Below are positions 25,906 to 35,835 of a stretch of 64,000 nt of DNA, in pieces. How positions within the stretch are numbered: position 1 is the stretch's first letter; each line of letters starts with the position of its first letter. The stretch comes from Eremophila alpestris peregrina (Eukaryota > Chordata > Aves > Passeriformes > Alaudidae): assembly GCA_009792885.1 (NCBI GenBank), contig WMCF01000012.1, positions 17,745,492 to 17,809,491 on the forward strand, read 5' to 3'. The notes under the pieces were generated by a model that was given only the letters and a program-made list of their open reading frames with translations, was not told the origin of the DNA and did no database searches. The position numbers and the translations under genes are program-made.

Positions 25906-26269
25906 CAGTGTTGCCATTTTCCAGGAAACACCCCAAATTTCACCATAAATTAACCTTTCTCCGAATACATACCTGGAGATACATGGAAAAGAAAGTCCTA
26001 AACACTTCATACTCCTGAAGCAACTGGCCACACGACACCTGGAAAAGCGTGGTCTCCAAAACACTCTACTGTGAAGTGACAACATAAGCTCATAGCATCT
26101 TAAATCTCACTGATTTTCAAAACATACCTCACAAGGCTTGGTTTGCCTTTGCCTTGACAGTGCTAACGTGAGAAACCTGAACTGCATCCTAGGTGTCATG
26201 AGTGTGACATTCTTCACAAGCTTATTTGACTTTTTCTGGTTTATGCATTTCTCCAACACATCAGCATGC

Positions 26270-26728
26270 TGATGCCTTAAGTTTTAGCTTTCATGTTTTT
26301 CAGACTCTGTGCTGCCTAGAGGTGTAGTTCTGAGCCTCATATTAAGTGTTAGTAAGTTCTCTTCACAGAGTAGGGAGACAAAACAAATCCTTTCCCAGAC
26401 AGAGACCAAGGACAACCACAGCAAGTTTCAGGCCCAAAAGCATAAACAATGGTGGACTGAAGAGAAAAAACAAGAAGGATGGGACTTCATAATCTGAAGC
26501 TGTAACTGGACAATTAACCCCAATATGCAAATGGACCAAAACTTATAAAACTGTGAGACTTGTGACTGGTCATCCATTTTGTGACCATTTTGAGTCCATC
26601 TTGGGTGTAGTCCTGGGCAGGCTCTTGTACTGCCCAAGGTGTATCCTTAAAAGTCTTTTAATAAATACCTACTTTATTCTCTTGGCTATGTCTAGTCTCT
26701 GTTCCAGGTCAGACTTCCCAAGGCATCA
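26270..26728 (+). mobile_element. Solo LTR of an endogenous retrovirus (copy 1, in UBAP1 intron 1)
   Basis: A 459-bp element beginning TGATGCCTT and ending AAGGCATCA, a perfect 9-bp terminal inverted repeat with the TG..CA ends typical of retroviral LTRs. Inside are an octamer ATGCAAAT (26525-26532), a TATAAAA box (26544-26550) and an AATAAA signal (26660-26665), in the expected U3-R-U5 order on the plus strand. A second copy with the same ends lies at 44079-44494. No gag, pol or env sequence adjoins it, so it is a solo LTR. Flanking ATGC/ATGT is a one-mismatch candidate for a 4-bp target duplication. It is antisense to UBAP1. The family cannot be named without a repeat library. Confidence 0.85.
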
Positions 26729-28819
26729 ATGTCACTGGTACAGTCTGGTACAGCTTTCAACGCAAACTCATATTTTCCTCAATTCATGTGTCACTCCTGT
26801 TTAGCCAAGAGGCATCTGTCTTCATCTAACCCATTTTATCAAGATTGAGGCAAGAAAATAAGCACAGACAGAAGTACATATCTGAAAAAATGCCAAATTT
26901 TGCTACACTGAAGGATGAAACTAAAAGACCAGGAAGAAGACAAACCCTTATCATTGTTCATGAACACTCACTCCAGCTACTGTTATATGTTCACTGAGCT
27001 GAGGCATCATCAGGGACATACTCCTTACCTGACCAACGCAACAGAACAAAGGAGTCAAACTGAAGTTCAGAAAAATGTATCAAGCAAGTGAAAACATGGT
27101 CCCATTACAGTAATGCCTAAACCAAATCTTGTTTCACCTCCAGGCATAGTATCACTCAATCCTGCTTTCAAGTCTTCCCACTCAGTCCAAACAGGACTGA
27201 ATGACTGCATTAAAAAGATGAACTAGATGGGAAATGCTATGGGTAGAGAACACCAAATTAAGTTCCATTACCAGAAGTCATGCTTTTAAATGAAAAAACT
27301 TCACTTGTTTTAATTAACAAGGAACTGGCACATACCAGAGCATTAAGAGCAGGAAACTGATTTAAAGTGAACAGTATCTTCTCAATTATTTCTTGCAATA
27401 GCTTGTAGACTTTAGGGGAGGCTGGAACTGGTACAAAGATTATGTTCTGCCCTTTAAGAACACAGAGTAGCAGAAGCATCATTACCAGCTATCAAAAAAA
27501 TGCTCTGTATATGAAAACAGCAGCAGACACTTGAACAGCTCAGCAAACTGGCAGTATCCATACTGACTATACTTCTGAAACAATTAATTTGGAACACAAG
27601 AAGGTAAGATGCCTTGAGCAAGCTTGTCCAGTGCAGAAAAATAAAAATTTACCTCTAAGCAGTGAAGTGAAACTGAGATTGCCCTCAGCTATAGTGGATC
27701 TATTACAAAACAAGAGCATGAGAAGTAAATGAGCTGCTTGCTGTGTTTTATACTAGAAAGCTTTATGGGCCTACACTACCTGAGGGCACCATACTCAGTC
27801 CTGAGCAGAATCATCTTCCATCAGTCTCTTAATTTTGTAGTACTCAAATAGCAAATGCCCTTCTATTAGGGGCTGCTTAAATAGAAGCATGGTTCAGTAT
27901 GTATATGGTTCAGCCTGTAATCCAACTACAGATTGAGAAATTCAGGAATGGAAGCCACAAGCAAGAGGGAAAAACCAAAGAGAGATTGTACATCTGTTAA
28001 ACAAGGTTTACTCAAAGTGAGCAACTGCTGCAGCAGGGGTTACTAGTAGTGAAGATACACAAACATGCAGACAATCCCCACCCTTCAAGAAGGAAAGCAG
28101 AGCAAGTACTCAATCCTTGAGATGTACTTTTCAAGGATGCCCCAGCTGCTACACTCACCTTCACATACTGCTTCAGAAAGCCTTTCTATACCACAGATCT
28201 CATTCCTCCCTCCCACATTCACACAAGGTACTCAGTAGATCCTTAAGCATCACAGTATAATCTCTTCACCCACCTACCTTAATTCCTACTGTTTCCATTT
28301 AAAATGAGCTTCAAGATTTAAATTTCCTCACTTAAAACAAACTGAAGAGGTGTGCTTTCCCTCTGTATAAGACAACAAGTTTGCCCTCCCAGCACTGCAA
28401 CCCTACTTGCAGTTAAATGTTTGGGCAGGTAAGTTTAAGGAGTAATGTAGAAGTCTGCACTTAGAGAGTAAATTTCCTATCACAAATGCACAGAGCATAA
28501 TCCACAGACTTGCAAGGTAGTAAGAGAGACACACACACACAATTACAAGCCTCCCAACAGTAAGGGCATATGGATACTGAACTTTCAGTGCTCAAGTGGA
28601 ATGAAAATAGAAAAGAAATCAAAGACAAAGCAAGACACTGCTTTCAGATGAAATCTAGATACCTACAGGATATTTATAATGCCAGGAATTACATACTTCT
28701 CATTCATTTTCTTTCCCTTGAGGGGAAAGTAGTTTTGCTGAAATTCCCTTATACCCTCAGCACCACATAGCTCTTATATGAGACTCCAGAATACCTGTCA
28801 AGGCACTTAAGCAACAGCG

Positions 28820-28945
28820 AAACTGTCCCTGTTTTGCAGGGAAGAAGAATAAGGCAAAAAGCTGAAGCAGTTTGCCCACAGTCATCCAGCTCAGCCAGCA
28901 GCAAAGTCAGAATATAACCTGTGTTTCCCAAATCCCAAACCCACA
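28820..28945 (+). mobile_element. MIR-like ancient SINE relic
   Basis: The stretch CCCTGTTTTGCAGGGAAG, AAGGCAAAAAGCTGAAGCAG, TTTGCCCACAGTCATCCAGC, then CAGCAAAGTCAGAAT and CCTGTGTTTCCC parallels the 3' half of MIR (the familiar 'lower level, tract of A-rich, TTGCCCAAGGTCACACAGC, cagtggcagag' series). MIR predates the bird/mammal split and survives in birds as rare decayed copies. Divergence is high, so this is a probable call only. Confidence 0.55.
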
Positions 28946-31900
28946 GCCACCCCAGGAATCTCACTGCAGTCTCTCAAGTTTGGAATAGTATCTATTCCCT
29001 ACCAAATCACTTCTATTCAGTCTTTTTAATCTCACTATAAGAGCCCCAAGGATGCCATTTCAGATTTGAATATGAAATTTGGTGTAGTTCAAACTTTATT
29101 TTTAAGTTACTACTTCCAATTAATTTAAGTCTGTAATTTTGTTATATACTATATAGCCTGTCTCACTTAGTAGCATAAACTTTTTCCCTGCACATCATGA
29201 AGTTCTTCAGCAGATACAATAATGAATGCAAGCCCCAGAACACATAAAGCAATGAAAAACTAAACAGAAATGGCTCATTTTATGTGCAAAAAGAAACCTT
29301 CAGAAATGCATTTGCCTAATTTCCTCAGGACATTTTGACAGATCTGATGCAGCTTCAGCAATTTAGCCTCACTTTATTTTATAACTAGACCACAGTAGGT
29401 TGCTGGATGAAGTTGCCCCATGACCACACAAGGATCATCCTATAGTTTCTCCTCTCCAAACATTTAAGGCTCGCAAGAACACAGGACTGCTGACAGCACA
29501 GAGATCTCTCTCAGTAGACCATCATAATAACCATGACATGGCAGCAAGATGATTTTTTTTTTTTAAGAAGCAAAGTGGCAATACTGTGGGCTGACCATTA
29601 CTCCTCTGAGCTATCAGATTTTCTCCTGTTGTCTGAGAATCAGTCCCAGCCTGCCCCTCTCATAACCCATATGACTGATTCAATCCAGCTTACTTTAGGA
29701 AATTAATCCAGTGCTGCCTAATGACAGAACATGAGTATCATATTCAAATTCCTGCAGGAACATCAAATTACAGGAGAAAATTACCTTGAATGAAGACTGG
29801 TGTAAAATGGATACACAGCTTCTCTCCCAGCATGAAGTGAAAGTGAGAAATCGTTTTCATTACTTGGTAGAATCAATTTATCCCAAGTACAGCCAGATCC
29901 CCTGCACTAAACATGGTTACATTTCAAGTGTTCATCTCCAATTTTGTAACACATACAGAACATCCCCGCAGACAGGCAGACTTTCAGAACTGTACAGTAA
30001 CTGTGTATGTTATGTACAGTATGAACAGGGTGACATTACCACCCATTTATCACAAAAACAGCCATCACAGTCATTTTGCCAACAGTTTCCAGAGTCCAAC
30101 TTCAAAAGCAGCTCAGACCATCATGCCATTTGTGTCAAAAACAACTTCTTCACCTTTGACTCCCTTCACTTACCTCTCATAATACAACTGTGGATTCTGT
30201 AAGCTGCATTTATTAAGGCTTTTCCGGTTGAAGCCCTTCATATAGATGAGATTATAGACCATAGCAGTATTACTTTTATATTCACACTTGAATTTTATAG
30301 CTCTCCCTTTGCATACAAATTCAGAAATACTGAACAGTGTTAGTTAAAAGCAACAAGCCTTTTACTGTCCTTTCTTGGATTTTCTTTGCAAAGGAGACAA
30401 TAAATTACTAAGCACTTACTTCCAGGTAAGTAAACAGAAGACATGTATTAGGCTCCCTCCCACAAGCAAGAATGAAGCCTCTAACTACAGACACTTCTTT
30501 TTTCCTCTCCGCTCTTCTTAATGAAGAATATAAAGGTACTTTCTAGAAACAGTTCTTTTGTATATAGTTACAAACACAGCAAGCAAAATGAAACTCAATA
30601 ATCCTTCACCTGTTTTCTTCCAAGAAGTCAAACAGGCTGTCAACAAACTGCTTGTGGTGACATAATACTTAATTAAAAGATTAAGAACACATTCTTTTCT
30701 CAGCGGCTATGCAGCATAAAGCTTTTCTGCCCTTTTTCATCAAACACAATTTTATTCCAGATGATTAATGGTGATTTTATTCAAGAGTCCCTTCCCTGCT
30801 ACATGTGCCTCCTGTATTTCTATGTCAAATTATTGCAGACTACTATGCAAGGACACCACATGATGGTATTAGTCATTAGGGTGGAACCCAGTGTGGCTTT
30901 GCTGTATCACAGAAGGAAACATTTAAAGTTCTAGCAAGTACTTTGGAGAGTGTTAATGAAGTAGGAATCTAGTTTTATTTCAGCACTCAGAATTGATGAG
31001 GTGTACCAAACAGAACACACAAGCACTTCCCTGTGTCTAAATTAGGCACAGGACTAAAGCATGACACAGCCCAACTGCTAATAGGCACCTTTTGAAACAC
31101 ACCCTCCCAAAACAAGGGAATACACCTCATCAGTCATTTCAGTCATGGCTTCCTCTGCCACTGGCCTAGGGATGATAAATGGTGCAAGCACAAGCATATA
31201 CATAAGGAAGGGGCTTAAAAATAAAATCTTTCACATAATCTAGATAGTTACCAAAAATGCTGAGCTCCAGTAACACAGACCAAACAAGAGCTCACAACTC
31301 TTTACTACTACTTTCCACTAGACCAACCATCAACAGCTAAACAGATGAACTGTACTTACACGCAGATCATCCTCCAGATGAAGAACTGACTACAACTTGG
31401 ATAGGACTCACCTTTTTCTGATTTAAGATGTTACTCTCTTGTAAGAGTTTCTGACACAAAATGCAGCCGAGATAATACAAGCTCAGTCAGTTACAAAGTC
31501 TAATACTACTAATGCAACATGGCATTTTGAACCAATCTGCTTTATTTCTAGAAGGGAAGATTTAAGCCTAAATTAGAGCAATGATATTGTGTTCCCCTTT
31601 AGATATAACTCTGGGTTTCAAGTACTTTGCAAGCTTAAGGGATTCTGGAAAGACCTTGTAGCTCTCAAAAATAATAATAAAAAAAAAACCACAAACCAAA
31701 CTGAGTCCGGGCATACAGTCTGTCCTTTAAAAGTTTCCCGTCCACAGGAAAGACAGCATTTCTTAACATTTAAGAAAAACGCTTTTGCATGAAAGGATTT
31801 GTGAGAGAGGGAAAGCCCCCAATGCTCAGGTTCTAATGGAGACCTCAGCACAAGCCTACATTGACTGCAAAAGGTCATTAGGGACACAGAACATGAGCTT

Positions 31901-33120
31901 ATTCAAACCAAGTCAGAGGGTCAAAGCATTAAGCAATGCACTTGCATACCACAGAGGATTACCTACCTAAGTAGTTAACACACAACTGTGAGCTCAGGCT
32001 TGTATCGATCAACTGCACTAATCCCAACGGTCGATTGCAGAGTGCTGCAAGATCAATAGCCCTGCCTTCCTGGTTATCAGTTTAAGTACATGCAAAATAA
32101 GGATGAGAATCCAACCTTTGATGCATCCTAGAAGACCTACTTTTTCAAACAAGAAAACTATTTATAAATTGTAAACAACCCTTCTTTGCCTTTCCTTCAA
32201 AGAACTGCTTTCACAAACAGCTTCAGAGCTTTCCAATTATGGCTCCACTAAACCTTCCTTATGCTGACATTGATCTGAATTGCACTGATCAATTTTAAAT
32301 AGACAATCATGCCTTTAGGTAGAGATCCTTGCAGAATGACAGCTGAAATTCTGGAATTCATGACTGAAGAGACTGGGAGTGATTATGCTAGAAACAAAAC
32401 ACTGGAGAAGGTTGGAGATAAATTTTGTGTAATAAGAAAAACTAAATTTTTCACAGACCAATTTATCAAAATATCCAACCCAGCATCAACTGTAAAATAT
32501 AGGAGCAGACTGCTGTTCAAACTCACAATACAGAGAATGGATATGGACAACAATTATCAACTAAACTGGACAACGAAATTACCAATCCCTAGAGTTTGTG
32601 AAAGCAATAGGCAACTATAAGCTTACACAAATCAAAAAGGAGGATGAGTAAGGTGACACCTTCTGTGTCATTACAGCACTTCCACCACCAACACCAGCCA
32701 AAACAGCTCCGGCTGTCACAGTGTGACAGATGAGGCTGGATTGGTCCAGAAACCTGACTCCATTCTGTCAGTTACAGGTTTTTGTCTCGAGGATAACAAT
32801 ACATCATGTGAATAATGGAGATGGAGCTCTTCCACGTGTTTTTGATGATTTTTCACCACTACAGTTTTTCTATCCATGAACATAACCAGGAAGATTCCTA
32901 CACAGGAAATCTCCCAGCTGACCAGTATATTGAATATTCTGAAAAACTACGTTCTCTTCACTAAAAGAAACTAACACTTATTGATTCACATATCTTAGAT
33001 CTGAGTTTCTTGCTTCTCCCTTTAAAATTTCATGTCCCTTTGATTCAGCTCACACTTGAACAGTACTTTAGTAGCAGCAATTTCTTCCCTGACTCCTTTG
33101 CATCACAGGCCATGCACATG

Positions 33121-33176
33121 AAAAAAAATACAAAACAAAACAAAACAAAACAAAAAAAAAAAACAAAAAACAAAAG
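33121..33176 (+). repeat. A-rich CAAAA-type simple repeat
   Basis: Four CAAAA units and then longer A runs broken by single C residues. It may be a decayed retrotransposon tail or a plain microsatellite; no recognisable element body flanks it. Confidence 0.85.
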
Positions 33177-35070
33177 GAGATATCAAAGTGCAGGTCAAGT
33201 AAGGTGGTGAGGCAAGGAAAGGACCATCATTTTCATTTTTGTTCCTGAGACTAAACCCACAAACTGGCAAAAGCTGATTAAAAGCTACATACTTTCTTGT
33301 CTCCCTGCCCTTAGAATTAAGGTTTTTGCCTAAAAGTTTTAAGCCGCCCAGTGGCAACGGTATCCTTAAGAACCAGTTGTTCTTACTGAACACTTCTGAA
33401 TTGCAGCTCTGTGTGTACAGGAAACTGAAGTCACTGAGCAGCAATTCGGCCTGGTGCTGTAACCCAACACCACCCCGCACACGCCTCAAAACACTCGGCG
33501 TGCTGCTGCCACAGGGAGCACCCCAGCCCACCCTACCGCCCGTGGCTGCTGCACAGCTACACAGATTTTCCCTGTGGACAAAAAGGGAAGGAGGCCAAAA
33601 CGGGTTTTTTCCCACTCTTGCCTGAAAAATGCCAGGAAACCGGTATTTGAAGGAGTGCTTGCACAGGGGCAGACAGTCCTATGCTCCAAGGCTAATAAGG
33701 GAAGGTGAGGAAGAGGTCTGGCTAACTGCAGCATTTACTCTTTTTCCTCAACACCTGGATCACAGCTGGAGTAGGAGTAAGATCCCCCTCAAAAAGCTCC
33801 CACAAAAGCCTCTTAGTCCCTTAACAGGCTGTGGGATGCAGCAAGCCTTCCATCAGCAGCACAGCAGCTGAAGGTACATCATCAAGCACAACCCAGTTGC
33901 CCCTTAGTTTGGCAACACTCACTTGCCAAAGTAAGTCATGTGGGAATATCGACTTCGAAGTGCTTAAATGCAACACAAATACATTTTACTGGGTCCGGGA
34001 TGACAACTATTTTAGTTCCACTGCCAAGTGCCAGAGTCCACCTGCTTATCTCCTCTCTAATGAGACATCAGTGTCGTAACATTTCTGTATGACTAGGGCT
34101 TTTTCATTTGTTTGGAATTTTTAATGACGTGGGGAATAAAAACAGTTTATAAGGTGGCTACTCATTTCTGTTGTCATTTGTTTTACTAATTAAAAAAACA
34201 AAATAAACAAAGAAAACCTAATCTTCCCTTTAGGAGGATAAATTTTGAGTTATCAAAACACAGGAAGACGGCCCTTGGGTTATACTAAATATAAATAAAT
34301 GCACTGAATGTCTTACTTCAAGGAAGCACTGAGCTAAAGGGAACACAAAGCATTATCAGGAAGTTAGAAACAACTAAACTGAAGTATTCTTACACCAATG
34401 TATACATCCATGGGATGTTTGTATCCCAAACTCTGAGAAAGACGTAGACAAAACCAGAGTAGCTAACTGAAAAAGATCCAGAAACAGGTGATAAGCATAA
34501 AAAGAGAAGTGTAGGGCTACAACCCATGAAATAAAGATGACTGGATCTTTAGCCTACAAGGAGATGCAAGCCAAAGAGTGTATTAATACTCTGTGATTTA
34601 GCAGAACTCTGAAGTCACAAGTAGCATAGGGAAGATGAGCACCGTGATTTGCACAGCACAAGAGGCAGAAATTATCAAGTTACCTGAAGGCAGACCTGAC
34701 ACACGCCACACCCCCCAAAAATCAGATGTTTGTTGTGGTTCTTCACGGATTTAGTTACTGCGAAAAGGCACATCCGAACATCACGGACATCAACAGCTTA
34801 CTCGGATTTCAACAGCCACCAGGTAAACTCATCAAGGGCAAACTCATCAGGGGTTACTAGGCAGAAAGACATTCCCTTGACTCCGGCGGTCCCGGAAACT
34901 GCTGGAAAAGCAAGAGCCTTTGGGACCGGAGCGTCACCCCGCCTTGCTCCGCGAGTCCAGCCCAGGGCCGAGCGCCGGTACCTCACAGCGGCTGTACCGA
35001 GCGGGACCGGAGGGTCCCTATCCCCAGAGAAGAGAAAGGGGCGCGGTCCGTACCCAACTGCCCCCGCCCG

Positions 35071-35171
35071 GTACCTGCGGCCCCTGCTTGTCCACCCCCG
35101 TACCTGCGGCGCCCCAGCACCGCTGCCCCACCCAGTACCTGCGCCCCCCCCAGCCCAGCGCGGTACCTGCG
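35071..35171. repeat. Degenerate GC-rich minisatellite, four GTACCTGCG units
   Basis: The 9-mer GTACCTGCG recurs at 35071, 35100, 35135 and 35163 (spacings 29, 35 and 28 bp), with C-rich spacers of similar composition. On the minus strand each unit reads CGCAG|GTAC, a splice-donor-like core. It lies exactly where UBAP1 exon 1 should end. Confidence 0.75.
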
Positions 35172-35275
35172 GCCCCCGGCCCCGCTATCCCGGCGTCCTG
35201 CGATCACCGCCCGCCGTCTCTACGGGCCCCGCTCGGCGCCGCCGGACCCGGGCGACGCCATCTTGTCTGGGCCCC
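35167..35275 (-). other. UBAP1: Inferred UBAP1 non-coding exon 1
   Basis: UBAP1 needs an upstream exon because its start-codon exon has only seven untranslated bases. On the minus strand, sequence starting near the YY1-type motif runs about 100 nt to a GCCGCAG|GTACCG donor at 35167/35166. Three further CAG|GTAC sites at 35104 (with a favourable +5 G), 35139 and 35075 are alternatives. The transcription start and donor choice are inferred and need cDNA or CAGE data. Confidence 0.45.
35220..35261 (-). other. Upstream ORF in UBAP1 5' leader
   Basis: The ATG inside the YY1-type AAGATGGCG motif (35261-35259) opens a 13-codon frame (MASPGSGGAERGP) ending in TAG at 35222-35220. If transcription starts upstream of 35261, this would be a short uORF in good Kozak context (AAGATGG) ahead of the main UBAP1 start. 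Confidence 0.4.
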
Positions 35276-35298
35276 GCCGGCGGGATGGCGTCACGCCG

Positions 35299-35306
35299 TG
35301 ACGTCA
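35299..35306. promoter_or_regulatory. Palindromic CRE (CREB/ATF site)
   Basis: An exact TGACGTCA within the UBAP1 CpG island, about 40 bp upstream of the YY1-type motif on the minus strand. Full palindromic CREs in CpG islands are frequent CREB/ATF sites; use here is inferred. Confidence 0.6.
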
Positions 35307-35321
35307 CCTGCACCCGCCGGG

Positions 35322-35326
35322 CCAAT
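35322..35326 (+). promoter_or_regulatory. CCAAT box (NF-Y type)
   Basis: GCCAATCGGG is a good NF-Y context and lies about 60 bp upstream of the inferred UBAP1 start. Its orientation is inverted relative to UBAP1, which NF-Y tolerates. Confidence 0.5.
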
Positions 35327-35459
35327 CGGGAGCGACGGATGGTGACGTGCCCGCAACAGCGAGGGGCGTGGTGAAGCGGAGCCACGCCTCTTCGCCGGTG
35401 GGGGCGGGGCCAGGGAGTGTCCGTGTGTCTTCCGTGTCCGTGTGTCGGTCGTGTCTCTG

Positions 35460-35835
35460 TCGCCTGCCTTTGCCAGCCGCTGACCCTGTCCCTGTCCCAT
35501 CCTTGCCCTTGTTCCATCCCCTTCGCAGCCGCTGTCTGCGTTGCATCCCTGACGCTGCCCCTGTTCCATCGCCGTCCCAGCCCCCATCCCCGTCCCTGCC
35601 CGTGCCTGTTCCATCCCCGCCCCTATCCTCTCCCTTCCCTGCCCCTGTTGCTGCTCCTGCCCCTGTCCCTCTCCCTTTACCTGCCCATGTCCCAATCCCA
35701 ATGCCATCTCTGTCCCTGCACCGTCTCTGTCACTGTCACTTTACCTGCTCCAGTCCCTGCTTCTGTCCCAGCGCTGCCCGCGGGTCTGTCTGTCCCAGCT
35801 CCTGCCCTGCCCGGGAGCTCCTCCAGCGCCTCCTG
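35460..35835. repeat. Pyrimidine-rich degenerate CTGTCCC/CCTGCCC repeat
   Basis: About 375 bp built from variants of CCTGTCCC, CCTGCCC and TTCCATCCC, strongly strand-asymmetric (C/T on plus, G/A on minus). The G-rich minus strand carries many GGG and GGGG runs. Long open frames on both strands here arise from the lack of stop codons in such sequence and are not genes. Confidence 0.8.

Larger units (their letters stand above)
17390..35166 (-). other. UBAP1: UBAP1 intron 1 (long, mostly featureless)
   Basis: A roughly 17.8 kb intron separates the inferred non-coding first exon from the start-codon exon. It contains a 17-base T run (23813-23829), a CR1 fragment (25665-25905), a solo LTR (26270-26728), a MIR-like relic (28820-28945) and a CAAAA-type simple repeat (33121-33176). 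The rest is AT-rich unique sequence with only short, unrecognised open frames. The upstream limit depends on which donor in the exon 1 region is used. Confidence 0.7.
34890..35420. promoter_or_regulatory. UBAP1: CpG island and promoter region of UBAP1
   Basis: A sharply GC- and CpG-rich block lies in otherwise AT-rich DNA, at the expected upstream end of UBAP1. It contains a perfect palindromic CRE (TGACGTCA, 35299-35306), a second CRE-like TGACGTG (35343-35349), a CCAAT box (35322-35326), a GC box (35401-35410) and a YY1-type GCCATCTTG (35257-35265). YY1 sites of this kind usually sit just inside the transcript, so minus-strand initiation near 35265-35300 is inferred. There is no TATA box. 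Confidence 0.8.

Noticed and set aside
29786..30202. 138-codon plus-strand open frame in UBAP1 intron 1
   Set aside because: No recognisable motif, and the composition looks like random AT-rich sequence. It is antisense within an intron.
33103..33615. 170-codon minus-strand open frame
   Set aside because: No homology or domain recognised, and it ends in a translated A-rich repeat. It lies in UBAP1 intron 1 without convincing splice signals.
34730..35374. 214-codon plus-strand open frame across the UBAP1 CpG island
   Set aside because: Its Arg/Pro/Gly-rich translation is typical of GC-rich promoter DNA, with no recognised domain.
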